From NCBI GenBank assembly GCA_029260755.1, contig JAJDCQ010000159.1, positions 1 through 64,000 on the forward strand: DNA of 64,000 bases, read 5' to 3'. Made by a program: the position numbers and the translations under genes. A model generated the notes under the pieces. That model saw nothing but the letters and a program-made list of their open reading frames with translations. It was not told the DNA's origin and did not search any database. Shown here piece by piece: positions 25,196-34,120 of this stretch. Every line of letters starts with the position of its first letter. The first letter of the stretch is position 1. Source of the stretch: Planctomycetota bacterium. GTDB lineage: Bacteria; Planctomycetota; J058; JAJDCQ01.

Positions 25196-26191
25196 GTGAC
25201 CGCCTACGTCATCCGGCGCCTCCTCGTCACGCCGTTCCTCCTCATCGCGGTCTCGTTCATCGTCTTCGGGCTGATCCGGAGCGTGCCCGGCGACCCGGCC
25301 GAGGCGCTCCTCGGCGAGAAGGGGAGCGCCGAGGTGCTCGCCGAGATCCGCAAGACCCACGGCCTCGACAAGCCGATGGTCGAGCAGTACCGGATCTACA
25401 TGACCGGCGTCGTCTTCCGGGGCGACTTCGGGCGGTCCTACGTCCACCACATCGACGTCACCGACGAGATCAAGCGCTACCTCCCCGCGACGATCGAGCT
25501 CACCTGCGCGGCGATGGCGATCTCGCTGATCTTCGGGGTCGGCCTCGGCGTCATCGCCGCGGTCAAGAAGGGGACGTGGGTCGACTACCTCTCGAGCGTC
25601 ATCGCCCTGATCGGCGTCAGCGTTCCGGTCTACTGGCTCGGGCTGCTGCTGCTGATCGCGTTCGGGAAGAAGCTCGGGGCGTCCAGCGGCAACCTGCCGG
25701 TGACGCTCTTCATCGAGCGTCCGACCGGCTTCGTCCTGATCGACACCCTCATCGCCGGCGAGGGCTTCGGCGCCGCCTGCCGCCACCTGATCCTGCCCGC
25801 GATCGCCCTCTCGACGATCCCGGTCGCGCTCATCGCCCGAATCACCCGGTCGAGCATGCTCGACGTCCTCGAGAGCGACTACGTCCGGACGGCGCGGGCG
25901 AAGGGCGTCGCCCCCTGGAAGGTGGTGATGGTCCACGCGTTCCGGAACGCGCTGATCCCGATCGTGACGCTCGCCGGCCTCGAGTTCGGCTACCTCCTCG
26001 GCGGCGCCGTCCTGACCGAGACGGTCTTCACCTGGCCGGGGATGGGGACCTGGATCGTGAAGTCGGTCCAGGACCGTGACTACCCGGCGATCCAGGCGGC
26101 CGTGATCACCCTGGCGACCACGTTCGTCCTGGTGAACCTGCTCGTCGACATCCTCTACGCGTTCATCGACCCGAGGATCCGCTATGGATGA
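25196..26191 (+). CDS. ABC transporter permease, DppB/OppB type
   Basis: The 331-residue protein starts with the typical YVIRRLLVTPFLLIAVSFIVFGLIR helix, has RSVPGDPAEALLG near residue 30 and about six membrane segments. The inner-membrane coupling loop reads SDYVRTARAKGVAPWKVVMVHAFRNALIPI near residue 225. GTG start at 25196 with GAGAGG upstream. It overlaps the next permease by eight bases (ATGGATGA), indicating one mRNA with coupled translation. Confidence 0.92.
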   Translation: MTAYVIRRLLVTPFLLIAVSFIVFGLIRSVPGDPAEALLGEKGSAEVLAEIRKTHGLDKPMVEQYRIYMTGVVFRGDFGRSYVHHIDVTDEIKRYLPATIELTCAAMAISLIFGVGLGVIAAVKKGTWVDYLSSVIALIGVSVPVYWLGLLLLIAFGKKLGASSGNLPVTLFIERPTGFVLIDTLIAGEGFGAACRHLILPAIALSTIPVALIARITRSSMLDVLESDYVRTARAKGVAPWKVVMVHAFRNALIPIVTLAGLEFGYLLGGAVLTETVFTWPGMGTWIVKSVQDRDYPAIQAAVITLATTFVLVNLLVDILYAFIDPRIRYG

Positions 26192-27020
26192 CCGCAAGCT
26201 GCGGATCTTCCTCGGCCACCGGACCGCCCTGGCCGGGATCGCGATCCTCGTCCTCATCACGCTCGCCGCCGGCCTCGTCGGCCTCGTGTCGCCCTACGAC
26301 TCCGACGCGTTCGGGCAGGTCGAGGAGTCGCTCGGGCCGTCGTCGGAGGCGTGGCTCGGGAGCGACGTGTCGGGCCGGGACACCCTGACGCGGCTCCTGT
26401 TCGGAGCGCGCCTCTCGCTCTTCATCGGGATCACCGCCGTCGCGTTCTCGATGGTGATCGGCATCCCGCTGGGCGCGATCGCCGGCTACTTCGGCGGCTG
26501 GCCCGACATGGTCATCTCGCGGCTCGTCGATCTCATGCTGAGCTTCCCGAGCATCCTCCTGGCGATCTGCATCGCCGCGGCGATGGGGATCGGGCTCGAC
26601 ACCGTCATCATCGCGGTCGGCGTCGTCGGCGTGCCGCAGTTCGCGCGGCAGGTCCGGGCGAGCGTCCTCCAGATCAAGGAGCTCGAGTTCGTGATGGCGA
26701 GCCGGGCGCTGGGCGCGAGCCACTTCCGGATCCTCTCGCGCGAGATCATGCCGCACGCGATGGGACCGATCATCGTCCTCGCCACTCTCGGGATCGGCAC
26801 CTCGATCCTCACCGCCGCGGGCCTCTCGTTCCTCGGCCTCGGCGTCGAGACGGGGACGGCCGAGTGGGGCGCCCTCCTCAAGGATGGCTACACCACCCGG
26901 AGCAAGACGATCTGGGTCTCGGTCTGGAGCGGCCTCGCGATCTCGGTCACGGTGCTCGCGTTCAACCTGGTCGGCGACGGGCTCCGCGACGCCTACGACC
27001 CGCGGTCGAGGGTGACCTGA
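26184..27020 (+). CDS. ABC transporter permease, DppC/OppC type
   Basis: The 278-residue protein has about six membrane segments, the DppC-type motif HWLGSDVSGRD in the form AWLGSDVSGRDTLTRLLFGARLS near residue 55, and the coupling loop EFVMASRALGASHFRILSREIMPHA near 170. It forms a heterodimer with the preceding permease. No OppD/OppF ATPase gene follows; the next gene is an unrelated lipoprotein, so the energising subunits must be encoded elsewhere. Confidence 0.92.
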   Translation: MDDRKLRIFLGHRTALAGIAILVLITLAAGLVGLVSPYDSDAFGQVEESLGPSSEAWLGSDVSGRDTLTRLLFGARLSLFIGITAVAFSMVIGIPLGAIAGYFGGWPDMVISRLVDLMLSFPSILLAICIAAAMGIGLDTVIIAVGVVGVPQFARQVRASVLQIKELEFVMASRALGASHFRILSREIMPHAMGPIIVLATLGIGTSILTAAGLSFLGLGVETGTAEWGALLKDGYTTRSKTIWVSVWSGLAISVTVLAFNLVGDGLRDAYDPRSRVT

Positions 27021-27025
27021 TCGCG

Positions 27026-28513
27026 ATGCGCCGACGGTCGCGGGACGAGGCCGCGGGCGCCATCGCGGTCGGCGTCGCGGTCGGCGTCGCCCTCCTCGCG
27101 ACGGGCGCCGCCTGCGAGAAGCCTCCGCCCCCGCCCCGCCCGCCGGTCGCCACGCCGCCGCCCGCCCGGCCGCCGGCCAAGCGCGAGCCCGACGAGCTCC
27201 CCGACCACCCCTCGACCCTCGCGGTCCTCTGGCCACGCGGCGAAGACCCGGCGGCGGAGCTGGTCCACGAGCGGCTCCGGGCGATCGCCCCGACCCTCCA
27301 GCCCGTGGAGACGGTCGAGACCGAGGAGGCCGCCGCGGCGGCCGGCGTCGCCGTCGACCGGGTCGTCTTCGCCCGCCGCTACCCCCGCTCGGGCGACGCG
27401 CCGATGGAGGTCATCGCGATCCGGCGCGAGCGCGACGATGGCCTGATCGCCGCCCTCGCCGGGAGCGACCGACCGATCGAGGTCGATGTCTCGCCGCGCC
27501 TCGGGCAGCCGGGCCTCGAGGCGGTCGGCCGCGCCGGCTACGCGATCGTCGTCCGCACGCGCCTCGACGCCGAGCACCCCCTCGCCTCCTATCGCTACCA
27601 GCTCCGCCTCGCGACGGCGGTCGCCGGCGAGGAGTCGCCGGCGATCTTCGACGCCGGCGCCCATCGCCTCATCCCGCCGACGGAGGCGCACGAGCTGACC
27701 ATCACGAGCAGCGTGGTGCCCCCGATCGAGCGCCTGTTCTCGGTCCACGTCGTGGCGCGCGAGGACGAGCGCTGGGTCCACACCCACGGCCTCAACCGGA
27801 TCGGCCTGCCCGAGCTCGACCTCGTCGACGTCCCGGCCTCGCTCGCCGACGAAGCCGCCCGGACGCTCCTCACCTGCGTCGCGAGCCTCCTCTGCGACTA
27901 CGACCCGCCGCCGGGCTACCCGACCGCGCCGATCGCGCTCGCCGGCCCCGAGCTCCGGGCGTCGCTCGTCTGGTGGAAGGAGGCGGTCGAGCGGATGCCC
28001 GAAGGCGTCGTCGGCGGCGCCGACGACCGCCCCGACGCGCCGCACCGCGGGTGGCGGATGCTCCTCGTCGCCCTCGACCGGGAGGCCCGCCCGCGGCCCT
28101 GGCAGCCGCCCGTCCGCGTGCTGGAGCACATCGCGAGCGGGGGAGGAATCCGCATCTCCCGTCGCGAGATCGACCGCCGGGCCGCCCTCGCCCGCGAGCG
28201 CTGGCCCGACGCGGCCACCCTCTTCGCCCGCCACGGCGGCCAGGCGGGGTGGCGCTTCGTGGTGAAGGCGGCGTTCACGGTCGACGGCGGGCTGCCCGAG
28301 AACCGCGAGCATCTCTGGTTCGTCGCGAAGTCCCTCGACGCCGACGGGTTCGCCGGCAGCCTCATCACCGAGCCGCAGGCCATCGCCCGCTTCCACGCGG
28401 GCGACGAGGGCGCCCACCCGACCTCGATCGTCACCGACTGGTCGATCCTGGCGCCTAGCGGCAGCTACGGCCCCGCCGACGCCGGGCTCCTCCTCGCCGG
28501 GTCGAACGATTGA
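27026..28513 (+). CDS. Lipoprotein with C-terminal DUF2314-like domain
   Basis: The 495-residue protein has a signal ending LLATGAAC (Cys about 30) and a Pro-rich linker. The middle (about 60-390) is of unknown fold. The last 80 residues (EHLWFVAKSLDADGFAGSLI ... AGDEGAHPTSIVTDWSI) match the pattern of DUF2314/YegJ-like domains: aromatic-led strand, Gly, then HxGD and DW. The ATG at 27026 is 5 bp after the permease stop, so it is probably cotranscribed. The track ORF start at 26351 lies in a shadow frame of the permease. Confidence 0.72.
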   Translation: MRRRSRDEAAGAIAVGVAVGVALLATGAACEKPPPPPRPPVATPPPARPPAKREPDELPDHPSTLAVLWPRGEDPAAELVHERLRAIAPTLQPVETVETEEAAAAAGVAVDRVVFARRYPRSGDAPMEVIAIRRERDDGLIAALAGSDRPIEVDVSPRLGQPGLEAVGRAGYAIVVRTRLDAEHPLASYRYQLRLATAVAGEESPAIFDAGAHRLIPPTEAHELTITSSVVPPIERLFSVHVVAREDERWVHTHGLNRIGLPELDLVDVPASLADEAARTLLTCVASLLCDYDPPPGYPTAPIALAGPELRASLVWWKEAVERMPEGVVGGADDRPDAPHRGWRMLLVALDREARPRPWQPPVRVLEHIASGGGIRISRREIDRRAALARERWPDAATLFARHGGQAGWRFVVKAAFTVDGGLPENREHLWFVAKSLDADGFAGSLITEPQAIARFHAGDEGAHPTSIVTDWSILAPSGSYGPADAGLLLAGSND

Positions 28514-29514
28514 ACGACCCCGCGCCCGAGAGAGGCCGACGAGCCCGCCGGGCGCCGATCGTCCTCGGCGTGCTCGGCGGGGCGACCCTCCTCGCGTTCC
28601 TCGGCGCCGGGCTGCTGTGGCGGGATCGAATCGAGGCGCGCCGCGCCGTCGCGGCGTGGCGGGAGGAGACGTCGCGGGTCATCGCGAGCGAGCGGATCGA
28701 CCTCGAGACGCTGGCGACGCTCCGGATCCACGACCTCCTCGGATCGATGCGCCCGCGCGACGGAGATGGCTGGCAGCGGGCGGTCGCCCGCGAGTCCGCG
28801 ATCTGGCGCCTCACCCCGCCGGGCGAGCATCTCGAAACGGCCCCCCGTCCCGAGGTGCGGGCCGAGCTTCGCGCCCTCCTCGGGACGGACGACGAACCGG
28901 TGATCCGCACCCTGGCGGGGTTCTATCTCATCGTCCTCGAGCCCGATCCGGAGTCCGTCGAGGCGCTCGTCCGGGCCGCCGAGGACGACCGGTCGAAGGT
29001 GGTCCGCCTGCAGCTCCTCCGGGCGATGAGCGTGACCGGACACGCCGAGGGCGCGAGGGTCGCCGCGGGGCTCCTCGACGACGGGGACGCCGAGGCGCGC
29101 CGCGCGGCGCTCCTGGCCCTGCGCCGATTCGGCCGGGCGTCCATCGAGCCGATCCTCGCGACCCTCGCCGCGCAGGCCGACGATCCGGCGAACCCGACCG
29201 CCCGGGCCCAGCGGATCGACGTCGCGACCGACCTGGAGATCGAGTTCCTGACCGACCCGAACGTCGAGCCGCTCCCGGGGCTCGAGGCGGCGGTGGGAGA
29301 CGCGCTCATCCCGATCGTGCGCGACCGCGGGGAGACCGACCGGACCCGCGCCTCCGCCGCGCTCGCGCTCCAGCTCTTCGACGTGAGGCGCGCGATCGAG
29401 GCGCTGAAGGCGATCCGAGACGAGCCGAACATCGCGGAGCGGCGCGAGCTCCACGACGCCGCGACAAGGGCCGTGAAGAGCCTGGAAGCCGGGGGACAGG
29501 ACCAGACTCGCTAG
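28510..29514 (+). CDS. Membrane-anchored HEAT-repeat protein
   Basis: The 334-residue protein has a basic N-terminus, one membrane segment (APIVLGVLGGATLLAFLGAGLLW, about 15-37) and a helical region with HEAT-like repeats (VVRLQLLRAMSVTGHAEGARVAAGLLDDGDAEARRAALLALRRFG is the clearest pair, about 160-215). The TTG start overlaps the preceding stop (TTGA), a layout for translational coupling, so the DUF2314-like lipoprotein and this protein probably act together at the membrane. No catalytic motif. Confidence 0.75.
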   Translation: MNDPAPERGRRARRAPIVLGVLGGATLLAFLGAGLLWRDRIEARRAVAAWREETSRVIASERIDLETLATLRIHDLLGSMRPRDGDGWQRAVARESAIWRLTPPGEHLETAPRPEVRAELRALLGTDDEPVIRTLAGFYLIVLEPDPESVEALVRAAEDDRSKVVRLQLLRAMSVTGHAEGARVAAGLLDDGDAEARRAALLALRRFGRASIEPILATLAAQADDPANPTARAQRIDVATDLEIEFLTDPNVEPLPGLEAAVGDALIPIVRDRGETDRTRASAALALQLFDVRRAIEALKAIRDEPNIAERRELHDAATRAVKSLEAGGQDQTR

Positions 29515-29617
29515 TGTGAATCGCAGGGGTCAGGTCCAGGATTCACACCAGAGGTGCCAGGTCACACCAGCCGCTGCGACAGTTTCGCTCCTGTAACTCC
29601 TGGGCCTGACCCCTCGA
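29515..29617 (-). repeat. GGGGTCAGGTCCAG-type palindromic element, copy A
   Basis: Its ends are GGGGTCAGGTCCAGGATTCACAC and TGGGCCTGACCCC in inverted orientation. The reverse complement of its interior (GAGCGAAACTGTCGCAGC, then GGTGTGACCTG) aligns with the interior of copy B at 42631, so the two are homologous elements in opposite orientation. Such REP-like sequences are typically mobilised by RAYT (Y1-type) transposases; none is present here. A 13-base direct repeat (GATGTGCGTTGCA twice) follows. Confidence 0.75.
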
Positions 29618-29673
29618 TGTGCGTTGCACGATGTGCGTTGCAAGCATGGCCGAGGTCCCCGGTGCAGTCGGGT

Positions 29674-29807
29674 GAGGCCACAGATTTCACAGATGGCCGC
29701 GGCGCGTTCCGAATCGCTGCCGATTTCGACCCGGAGCGCCGGCCACGTCGATGAACACTCGCCTTCGGCAGCTCGAAATCGGTGAAATCGGTGAAATCTG
29801 TGGCCTC
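29674..29807. repeat. CACAGATTTCAC-type inverted repeat element
   Basis: The ends GAGGCCACAGATTTCAC and GTGAAATCTGTGGCCTC are perfect 17-bp inverted repeats about 100 bp apart. Just inside the right end, AAATCGGTG is repeated in tandem. The gene-free stretch 29515-29854 consists of this element and the preceding copy A. Confidence 0.75.
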
Positions 29808-29854
29808 CTCATCTACCGGGCAACCCACGCGGGAGCTGAAGGGGGAGCGATGGG

Positions 29855-30433
29855 TCAGTCGAGGGTCCAGTCGCCGTTCTCCGCGACGCTCGAGCGAAGC
29901 GCCTCCTCGAAGACGGCGAGATCTCTCGCTTCGAACAGGCAGTAGCGGACCGTCATCACGCCCGACGAACCGTCGAGGTGCTCGACGATCGCGCCGAGCG
30001 CGATCGGGGCGGCTCTCTCGACGGGGAACTTGTAGACGCCGCACGAGATGGCCGGGAAGACGACGGATCGACACAGATCGTCGTCCGCGACCTCGAGGCT
30101 CCGGCGATGCGCCGATCCGAGCAGCTCGTCTTCCGCGCCGTCGTGGGCTCCCCAGATCGGGCCGACCGCGTGGATCACTCGGCGCGCGTCGAGCGCGCCG
30201 GCGTGCGTCGAGACCGCGTCGCCGGGCGCGCAGCCGCCGATCGCGGTGCAAGCCTCGAGGAGGCTCGGCCCGGCCGCTCGGTGAATCGCGCCGTCGACAC
30301 CGCCCCCGAAGCCGGCCTGGTTTCCGCCCGAGAGCGTCCGGTTCGCCGCCGTGACGATCGCGTCGGCGTGCTCTCTGGTGATGTCGTCGAGAACGACCTC
30401 GAGCGTCCTGCCTCGCTTCGATCGCGCCCGCAT
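29855..30433 (-). CDS. Macro domain protein (ADP-ribose binding/hydrolase)
   Basis: The 192-residue protein is a single macro domain. Signatures are VVLDDITREHADAIVTAANRTLSGGNQAGFGGGVDGAIHRAAG (phosphate/ribose-binding part, residues 14-56) and VVFPAISCGVYKFPVERAA (residues about 123-141). Family members bind or remove ADP-ribose, or deacetylate O-acetyl-ADP-ribose. The ATG at 30433 is 7 bp downstream of the WD40 gene stop, placing it at the end of the minus-strand run that begins with the Ser/Thr kinase and retron genes. The NAN and GVDGAI residues of active macro hydrolases are kept in the form AANRTL and GGGVDGAI, so activity is plausible. Confidence 0.9.
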   Translation of the reverse strand: MRARSKRGRTLEVVLDDITREHADAIVTAANRTLSGGNQAGFGGGVDGAIHRAAGPSLLEACTAIGGCAPGDAVSTHAGALDARRVIHAVGPIWGAHDGAEDELLGSAHRRSLEVADDDLCRSVVFPAISCGVYKFPVERAAPIALGAIVEHLDGSSGVMTVRYCLFEARDLAVFEEALRSSVAENGDWTLD

Positions 30434-30440
30434 CGACCCG

Positions 30441-32585
30441 CTATCCGTCGTCGTCGCGACGCAGATCCTTCGGGGGCATGTCGACCGTCTTCGGCGAGTC
30501 GAACGGATCGCGGAGGTCCTTCTTCGGTATCTCGATCGTCTCGGGGGCGTCGAACGGATCGGCGGTCGCCTTCTTCGCCTCCTCGGGCCGGAGATCCTTC
30601 CCCGGCATGAGGATCGTGTCGGGGGCGTCGAACGGGTCCGGGAGCGCGTCGGGGCGGAGGTCGCGGGGACGCATGTCGAGGGTGTCCTCCTCGTCGTCGC
30701 GCGGGTCGATCAGCTCGAAGCGAAGCAACCCCGATGCGCTCACGATGACGCTCGCCGCGTCGGGCCAGAACGCGGGGCTTCGGACGTCGCCGAGCAGCCG
30801 GAGGTCGATGCACTCGAGCTCGGACTGCGCCGACAGGTTCCAGATCCGGGCCGTTCCGTCGTCTCCGGTCGAGATCGCGTGGATCCCGTCGATCGCGAAC
30901 GCCACCCCGTTGATCCAGTGCTTGTGCCCCTTCAGGACCGCCCGCTGCGTCCCCTTCTCGAGGTCCCACACCCGGACCGTCCGGTCCTCGCTCCCCGAGA
31001 GCGCCCAGCGCCCGTTCGGCGAGATCGCGACGACGGTCACCTCGCGCTGGTGCCCCGTCAGCTCCCGCGGCTTCAGCTCCGCCTCGTCGAGCGCCCAGCG
31101 CTCGAGCACCCCGTCCCCCCGACCGTAGACGGCGATCCGCCCGTCGGGCGACAGGGCGAGGCAGGTCCGGGTCGCCTTCGGCTCCCCGAGGTCGACCCGT
31201 CGATCGGGCTTCCGCTCCCCGCCCTCCCCGACGCGCCAGTAACGGATCGAGGCGAACTCGCCGGCGCGCTCCTCGTGGCGGTCGTCGCCCGAGACGACCC
31301 GCTCGCCGTCGGGGAGGAAGCTCACCGCGACGACCGCCCCGCCGGGATGGTTGCACACCGCGAGCTGGCGCCGCTCCGCCACGTCCCAGACCCGCGCCGT
31401 CCCGTCGAAGGCGCCCGAGACGATCCGGCGCCCGTCGGGCGACACGGCCACGCACGCGACGGCCGACGCGTGCCCGACCATCCCGCCGAGCTCCCGGCCG
31501 GTCGCCGACTCCCACAGACGGAGCGTCCCCTCGGGACTTCCGGTGACGACGTGGTCGCCGACCGAGGTCGGCACGAGGCAGCTCGCCCGGTGCCCCTCGA
31601 CGATCTCGGCCTGCTTGGCCGTCCGCGTGTTCCAGAGGCGGACCTGGCGGTCGCGGCAGCCGCTCAGGACGCGCTCGCCGTCCTGCGCGAAGTCGACGGC
31701 CGTCACGATGCCCTCGTGCCCGTCGAAGAGCTCGAGCTCCGCGCCCCGCTCGAGATCCCAGAGGCGCAGCGTCATGTCCTCCCCGCCGGTCGCCGCCCTC
31801 TTCCCGTCGGGCGCGACGGCCACCGCGGCGATCCGGCCCTGGTGACTGCCGACCCAGCGAACGAGCCGGCCGTCGGCCAGGTCGTAGAGCCCGATCCGCC
31901 CGTCGCGCAGCCCGGCGACCGCCTGCTCGCCCGACGCCGCCACGGCGAGGCACGTGATCGGATCGGCGTGACCGGCGAGCGCCCGGATCGGATCGCCGGA
32001 CCGCGAGTCCCACACCTTGATGGTCCCGTCGAGGCTGCCGCTCACGAGCAGCTTCCCGCCGGGCACGATCGCGACCCCGGTCACCTCCGCCTCGTGGGCG
32101 TCGATCCGGAGGACCGCCTCGCCCTGGTCGAGATCCCACACCCGGACCTTGCCGTCGCGGTCGCCGGACATCGCGAAGTGGAGCCGCCGCGCGCACGTCA
32201 CCCGGGTCACCGGCGCCTCGTGGCCGGCGAGCCCGTGCCAGCCGCTCCCGCCGGAGAGGGCCCACACCCGGAGCGTTCGATCCTCGCTCGCGCTGATCGC
32301 ACGCGCGCCGTCGGGGACGACGGCGACGTCGGTGATCGGCGCGTCGTGCGCGTCGAACACCTTGAGGCACGATGCGGTCCGGAGGTCCCAGACGCGCGCG
32401 GTGCCGTCGCGCGCCCCGGAGATGGCCGAGGCGCCGTCCCGGAGGAAGCGCACCGCGGTGATCTCGTCGGCGTGGGCGAGCTCGCCCCGCCCCCAGACGT
32501 CCATCAGGCGCGTCCGGCGCAGCCCGCGCACCTCGCGCGCGACCGGCCAGTGGGCGGGGGGCGGGGACTTTCGCGTCGAGCTCAT
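30441..32585 (-). CDS. WD40-repeat protein with C-terminal DPFDxPxT tandem motif
   Basis: The 714-residue cytoplasmic protein has about a dozen WD40 repeats between residues 35 and 620, recognisable by endings such as DGTARVWDL, DRTLRVWAL, DMTLRLWDL and DRTVRVWDL, enough for two propellers. The last 75 residues contain three tandem copies of DPFDxPxTxxxPxKDLR. This tail is not part of a WD repeat and may be a short linear binding motif. The ATG at 32585 overlaps the stop of the GT39-like gene (ATGA); the longer track ORF is a shadow of upstream genes. Its role is probably scaffolding. Confidence 0.88.
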   Translation of the reverse strand: MSSTRKSPPPAHWPVAREVRGLRRTRLMDVWGRGELAHADEITAVRFLRDGASAISGARDGTARVWDLRTASCLKVFDAHDAPITDVAVVPDGARAISASEDRTLRVWALSGGSGWHGLAGHEAPVTRVTCARRLHFAMSGDRDGKVRVWDLDQGEAVLRIDAHEAEVTGVAIVPGGKLLVSGSLDGTIKVWDSRSGDPIRALAGHADPITCLAVAASGEQAVAGLRDGRIGLYDLADGRLVRWVGSHQGRIAAVAVAPDGKRAATGGEDMTLRLWDLERGAELELFDGHEGIVTAVDFAQDGERVLSGCRDRQVRLWNTRTAKQAEIVEGHRASCLVPTSVGDHVVTGSPEGTLRLWESATGRELGGMVGHASAVACVAVSPDGRRIVSGAFDGTARVWDVAERRQLAVCNHPGGAVVAVSFLPDGERVVSGDDRHEERAGEFASIRYWRVGEGGERKPDRRVDLGEPKATRTCLALSPDGRIAVYGRGDGVLERWALDEAELKPRELTGHQREVTVVAISPNGRWALSGSEDRTVRVWDLEKGTQRAVLKGHKHWINGVAFAIDGIHAISTGDDGTARIWNLSAQSELECIDLRLLGDVRSPAFWPDAASVIVSASGLLRFELIDPRDDEEDTLDMRPRDLRPDALPDPFDAPDTILMPGKDLRPEEAKKATADPFDAPETIEIPKKDLRDPFDSPKTVDMPPKDLRRDDDG

Positions 32586-34120
32586 CGTTGCCGCCCGTCC
32601 TCGTCGTCGTCGTCGCCGCCGCCGTCGCCGTCGTCGCGCCCGGGCGCCGGTCGGAGATACACCCGGACGTTCCACGCCCGCCCCGCGACCGTCTCCTCGC
32701 CCAACCGCACCGCGTCGGGCTCGGTCCCCGCGAACGGCGCGACGCAGACCGCCGGGCGCTGCCCGAGATCCGGCGCGGCGCCGAGGCTCTCGACGATCCA
32801 CGCCTCGGTCCCGACCGCGACGATCGGCGCCGAGGCGACCGGCTCGGCCGCCGCGGCCCGGAGCGCCCGGGCCGCTGCGATCGCGCCGGTGAGATCCTGC
32901 TCCGGCCGCCCGGCGCGCTCGCGGTTCTGCATCTCCATCGGGACCACGATGACGATGACGAGCGCCGCCGCGCAGGTCCAGGCTGCGGCGCGCTGCCCAC
33001 GTCCCCCGAGTCGGGCGAGCGCGGCCAGCCCCGCCCCGCCGAGCACCCACAGCCCCGGCTGGAGGGCCACGAAGAAGCGGTGGTAGTGCTGCTCGCCCTC
33101 GCCGATCGCCACGCCGAGGCGCGGTCGGAAGAGGACGACGAGCGCCGCGATGAGCGCCGCTTGCCAGAGGAGCGGCCTGGCGACGGCGCCCAGCGCGGGA
33201 GCGTCGCGCCGACCGTTCGGTCCCAGGGCGAGGGCCACCCCGCCCACGATCAGACCGACCAGCGCGACCAGACCCACGGCGCCCACGACCCCGCCGCCCG
33301 CTCCGACGAGCAGCTCGGCCGACAGATCGATCAAGAACCCCGGGCCCGACGCGACCGACTCGACGCCGGTGTTCCGCCCCGCGAACCGCCAGAGGCGCGT
33401 GGCGATCGGCGCGACCGCGACCACGGACGCGACGAGCGCCCCGGCGGCGACGGCGACCGCGCGCCTGCTCCGGACGACGACGACCGCATCGAGCAGCAGC
33501 GCCGCGGCGACCAGCACGCCGAGCGGGTGGCTCCACGCGGCCAGGCCGCACCCGAGCACCGTGAGGGCTGGCCCGCGACGCGCCCCACCGGGCTCCGCCG
33601 GGTCCCCCGCGACGCGCGCCCATCCGAGGAGGGCGACCGTCGCGAACAGGACGAGCAGGCTGTAGCCCCGCGCCTGACGCGAGAGCTCCACGTGCATCGG
33701 CGAGAGCGCCGCGAGGAGGGCCGCGCCCGCTCCCGCACCGTCCCCCGCGACCGCCCGCGCCGCCAGCGCGACGACGAGCACGCCCGCGATCCCGGCGAGC
33801 ACCGCCGGCAACCTCAGCATCACGCGATACCGCGGCGACGCCGGAGCCGCGTCGGCGGAGACCATCGCCGTGCTCGCCTTCGCGGCGACCGAGAAGAGGA
33901 CGTGGTTGTTCGCCTCCTTCTGGGTCGACGGGATCTTCCAGATCGGGCGGTCGAGCACCCGCTCGGCGGTGAAGACCTCGTCGTACCAGAGCGAACGGTC
34001 GAGGCCGTGACACCGCAGCGCGACGCCGAGCGTCGCCGCGGAGAGGGCGGCCGCGACGGCCGCGGCGAACGCGAGGCGCGGTCCGGGCTCGCCCCCGCGT
34101 CCGGGCGCGGGGAGCGTCAT
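32582..34120 (-). CDS. GT39/ArnT-like membrane glycosyltransferase (GT-C)
   Basis: The 512-residue protein has roughly ten membrane segments. In the first extracytoplasmic loop LDRSLWYDEVFTAERVL (about residues 40-56) carries the acidic pair of GT-C enzymes, and SRQARGYSLLVLFATVALLGWARV (about 145) is the usual second signature. The family transfers sugars from polyprenyl-phosphate donors. The Asp-rich C-terminus (DDGDGGGDDDDEDG) is unusual. The ATG at 34120 overlaps the reverse transcriptase stop by four bases. Acceptor and donor are unknown; why it is coupled to a retron locus is unclear. Confidence 0.82.
   Translation of the reverse strand: MTLPAPGRGGEPGPRLAFAAAVAAALSAATLGVALRCHGLDRSLWYDEVFTAERVLDRPIWKIPSTQKEANNHVLFSVAAKASTAMVSADAAPASPRYRVMLRLPAVLAGIAGVLVVALAARAVAGDGAGAGAALLAALSPMHVELSRQARGYSLLVLFATVALLGWARVAGDPAEPGGARRGPALTVLGCGLAAWSHPLGVLVAAALLLDAVVVVRSRRAVAVAAGALVASVVAVAPIATRLWRFAGRNTGVESVASGPGFLIDLSAELLVGAGGGVVGAVGLVALVGLIVGGVALALGPNGRRDAPALGAVARPLLWQAALIAALVVLFRPRLGVAIGEGEQHYHRFFVALQPGLWVLGGAGLAALARLGGRGQRAAAWTCAAALVIVIVVPMEMQNRERAGRPEQDLTGAIAAARALRAAAAEPVASAPIVAVGTEAWIVESLGAAPDLGQRPAVCVAPFAGTEPDAVRLGEETVAGRAWNVRVYLRPAPGRDDGDGGGDDDDEDGRQR

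Noticed and set aside
22136-26260. Minus-strand ORF of 1374 residues and similar giant antisense ORFs (42855-47567 plus, 1908-5516 minus)
   Set aside because: They lie opposite well-identified genes, are highly charged or Arg/Asp/Glu-repetitive, and arise because stop codons are rare in GC-rich DNA.
26351-27025. 720-residue ORF start upstream of the DUF2314-like lipoprotein
   Set aside because: The N-terminal 225 residues are an Arg-rich shadow of the DppC permease; a lipoprotein signal starts at ATG 27026.
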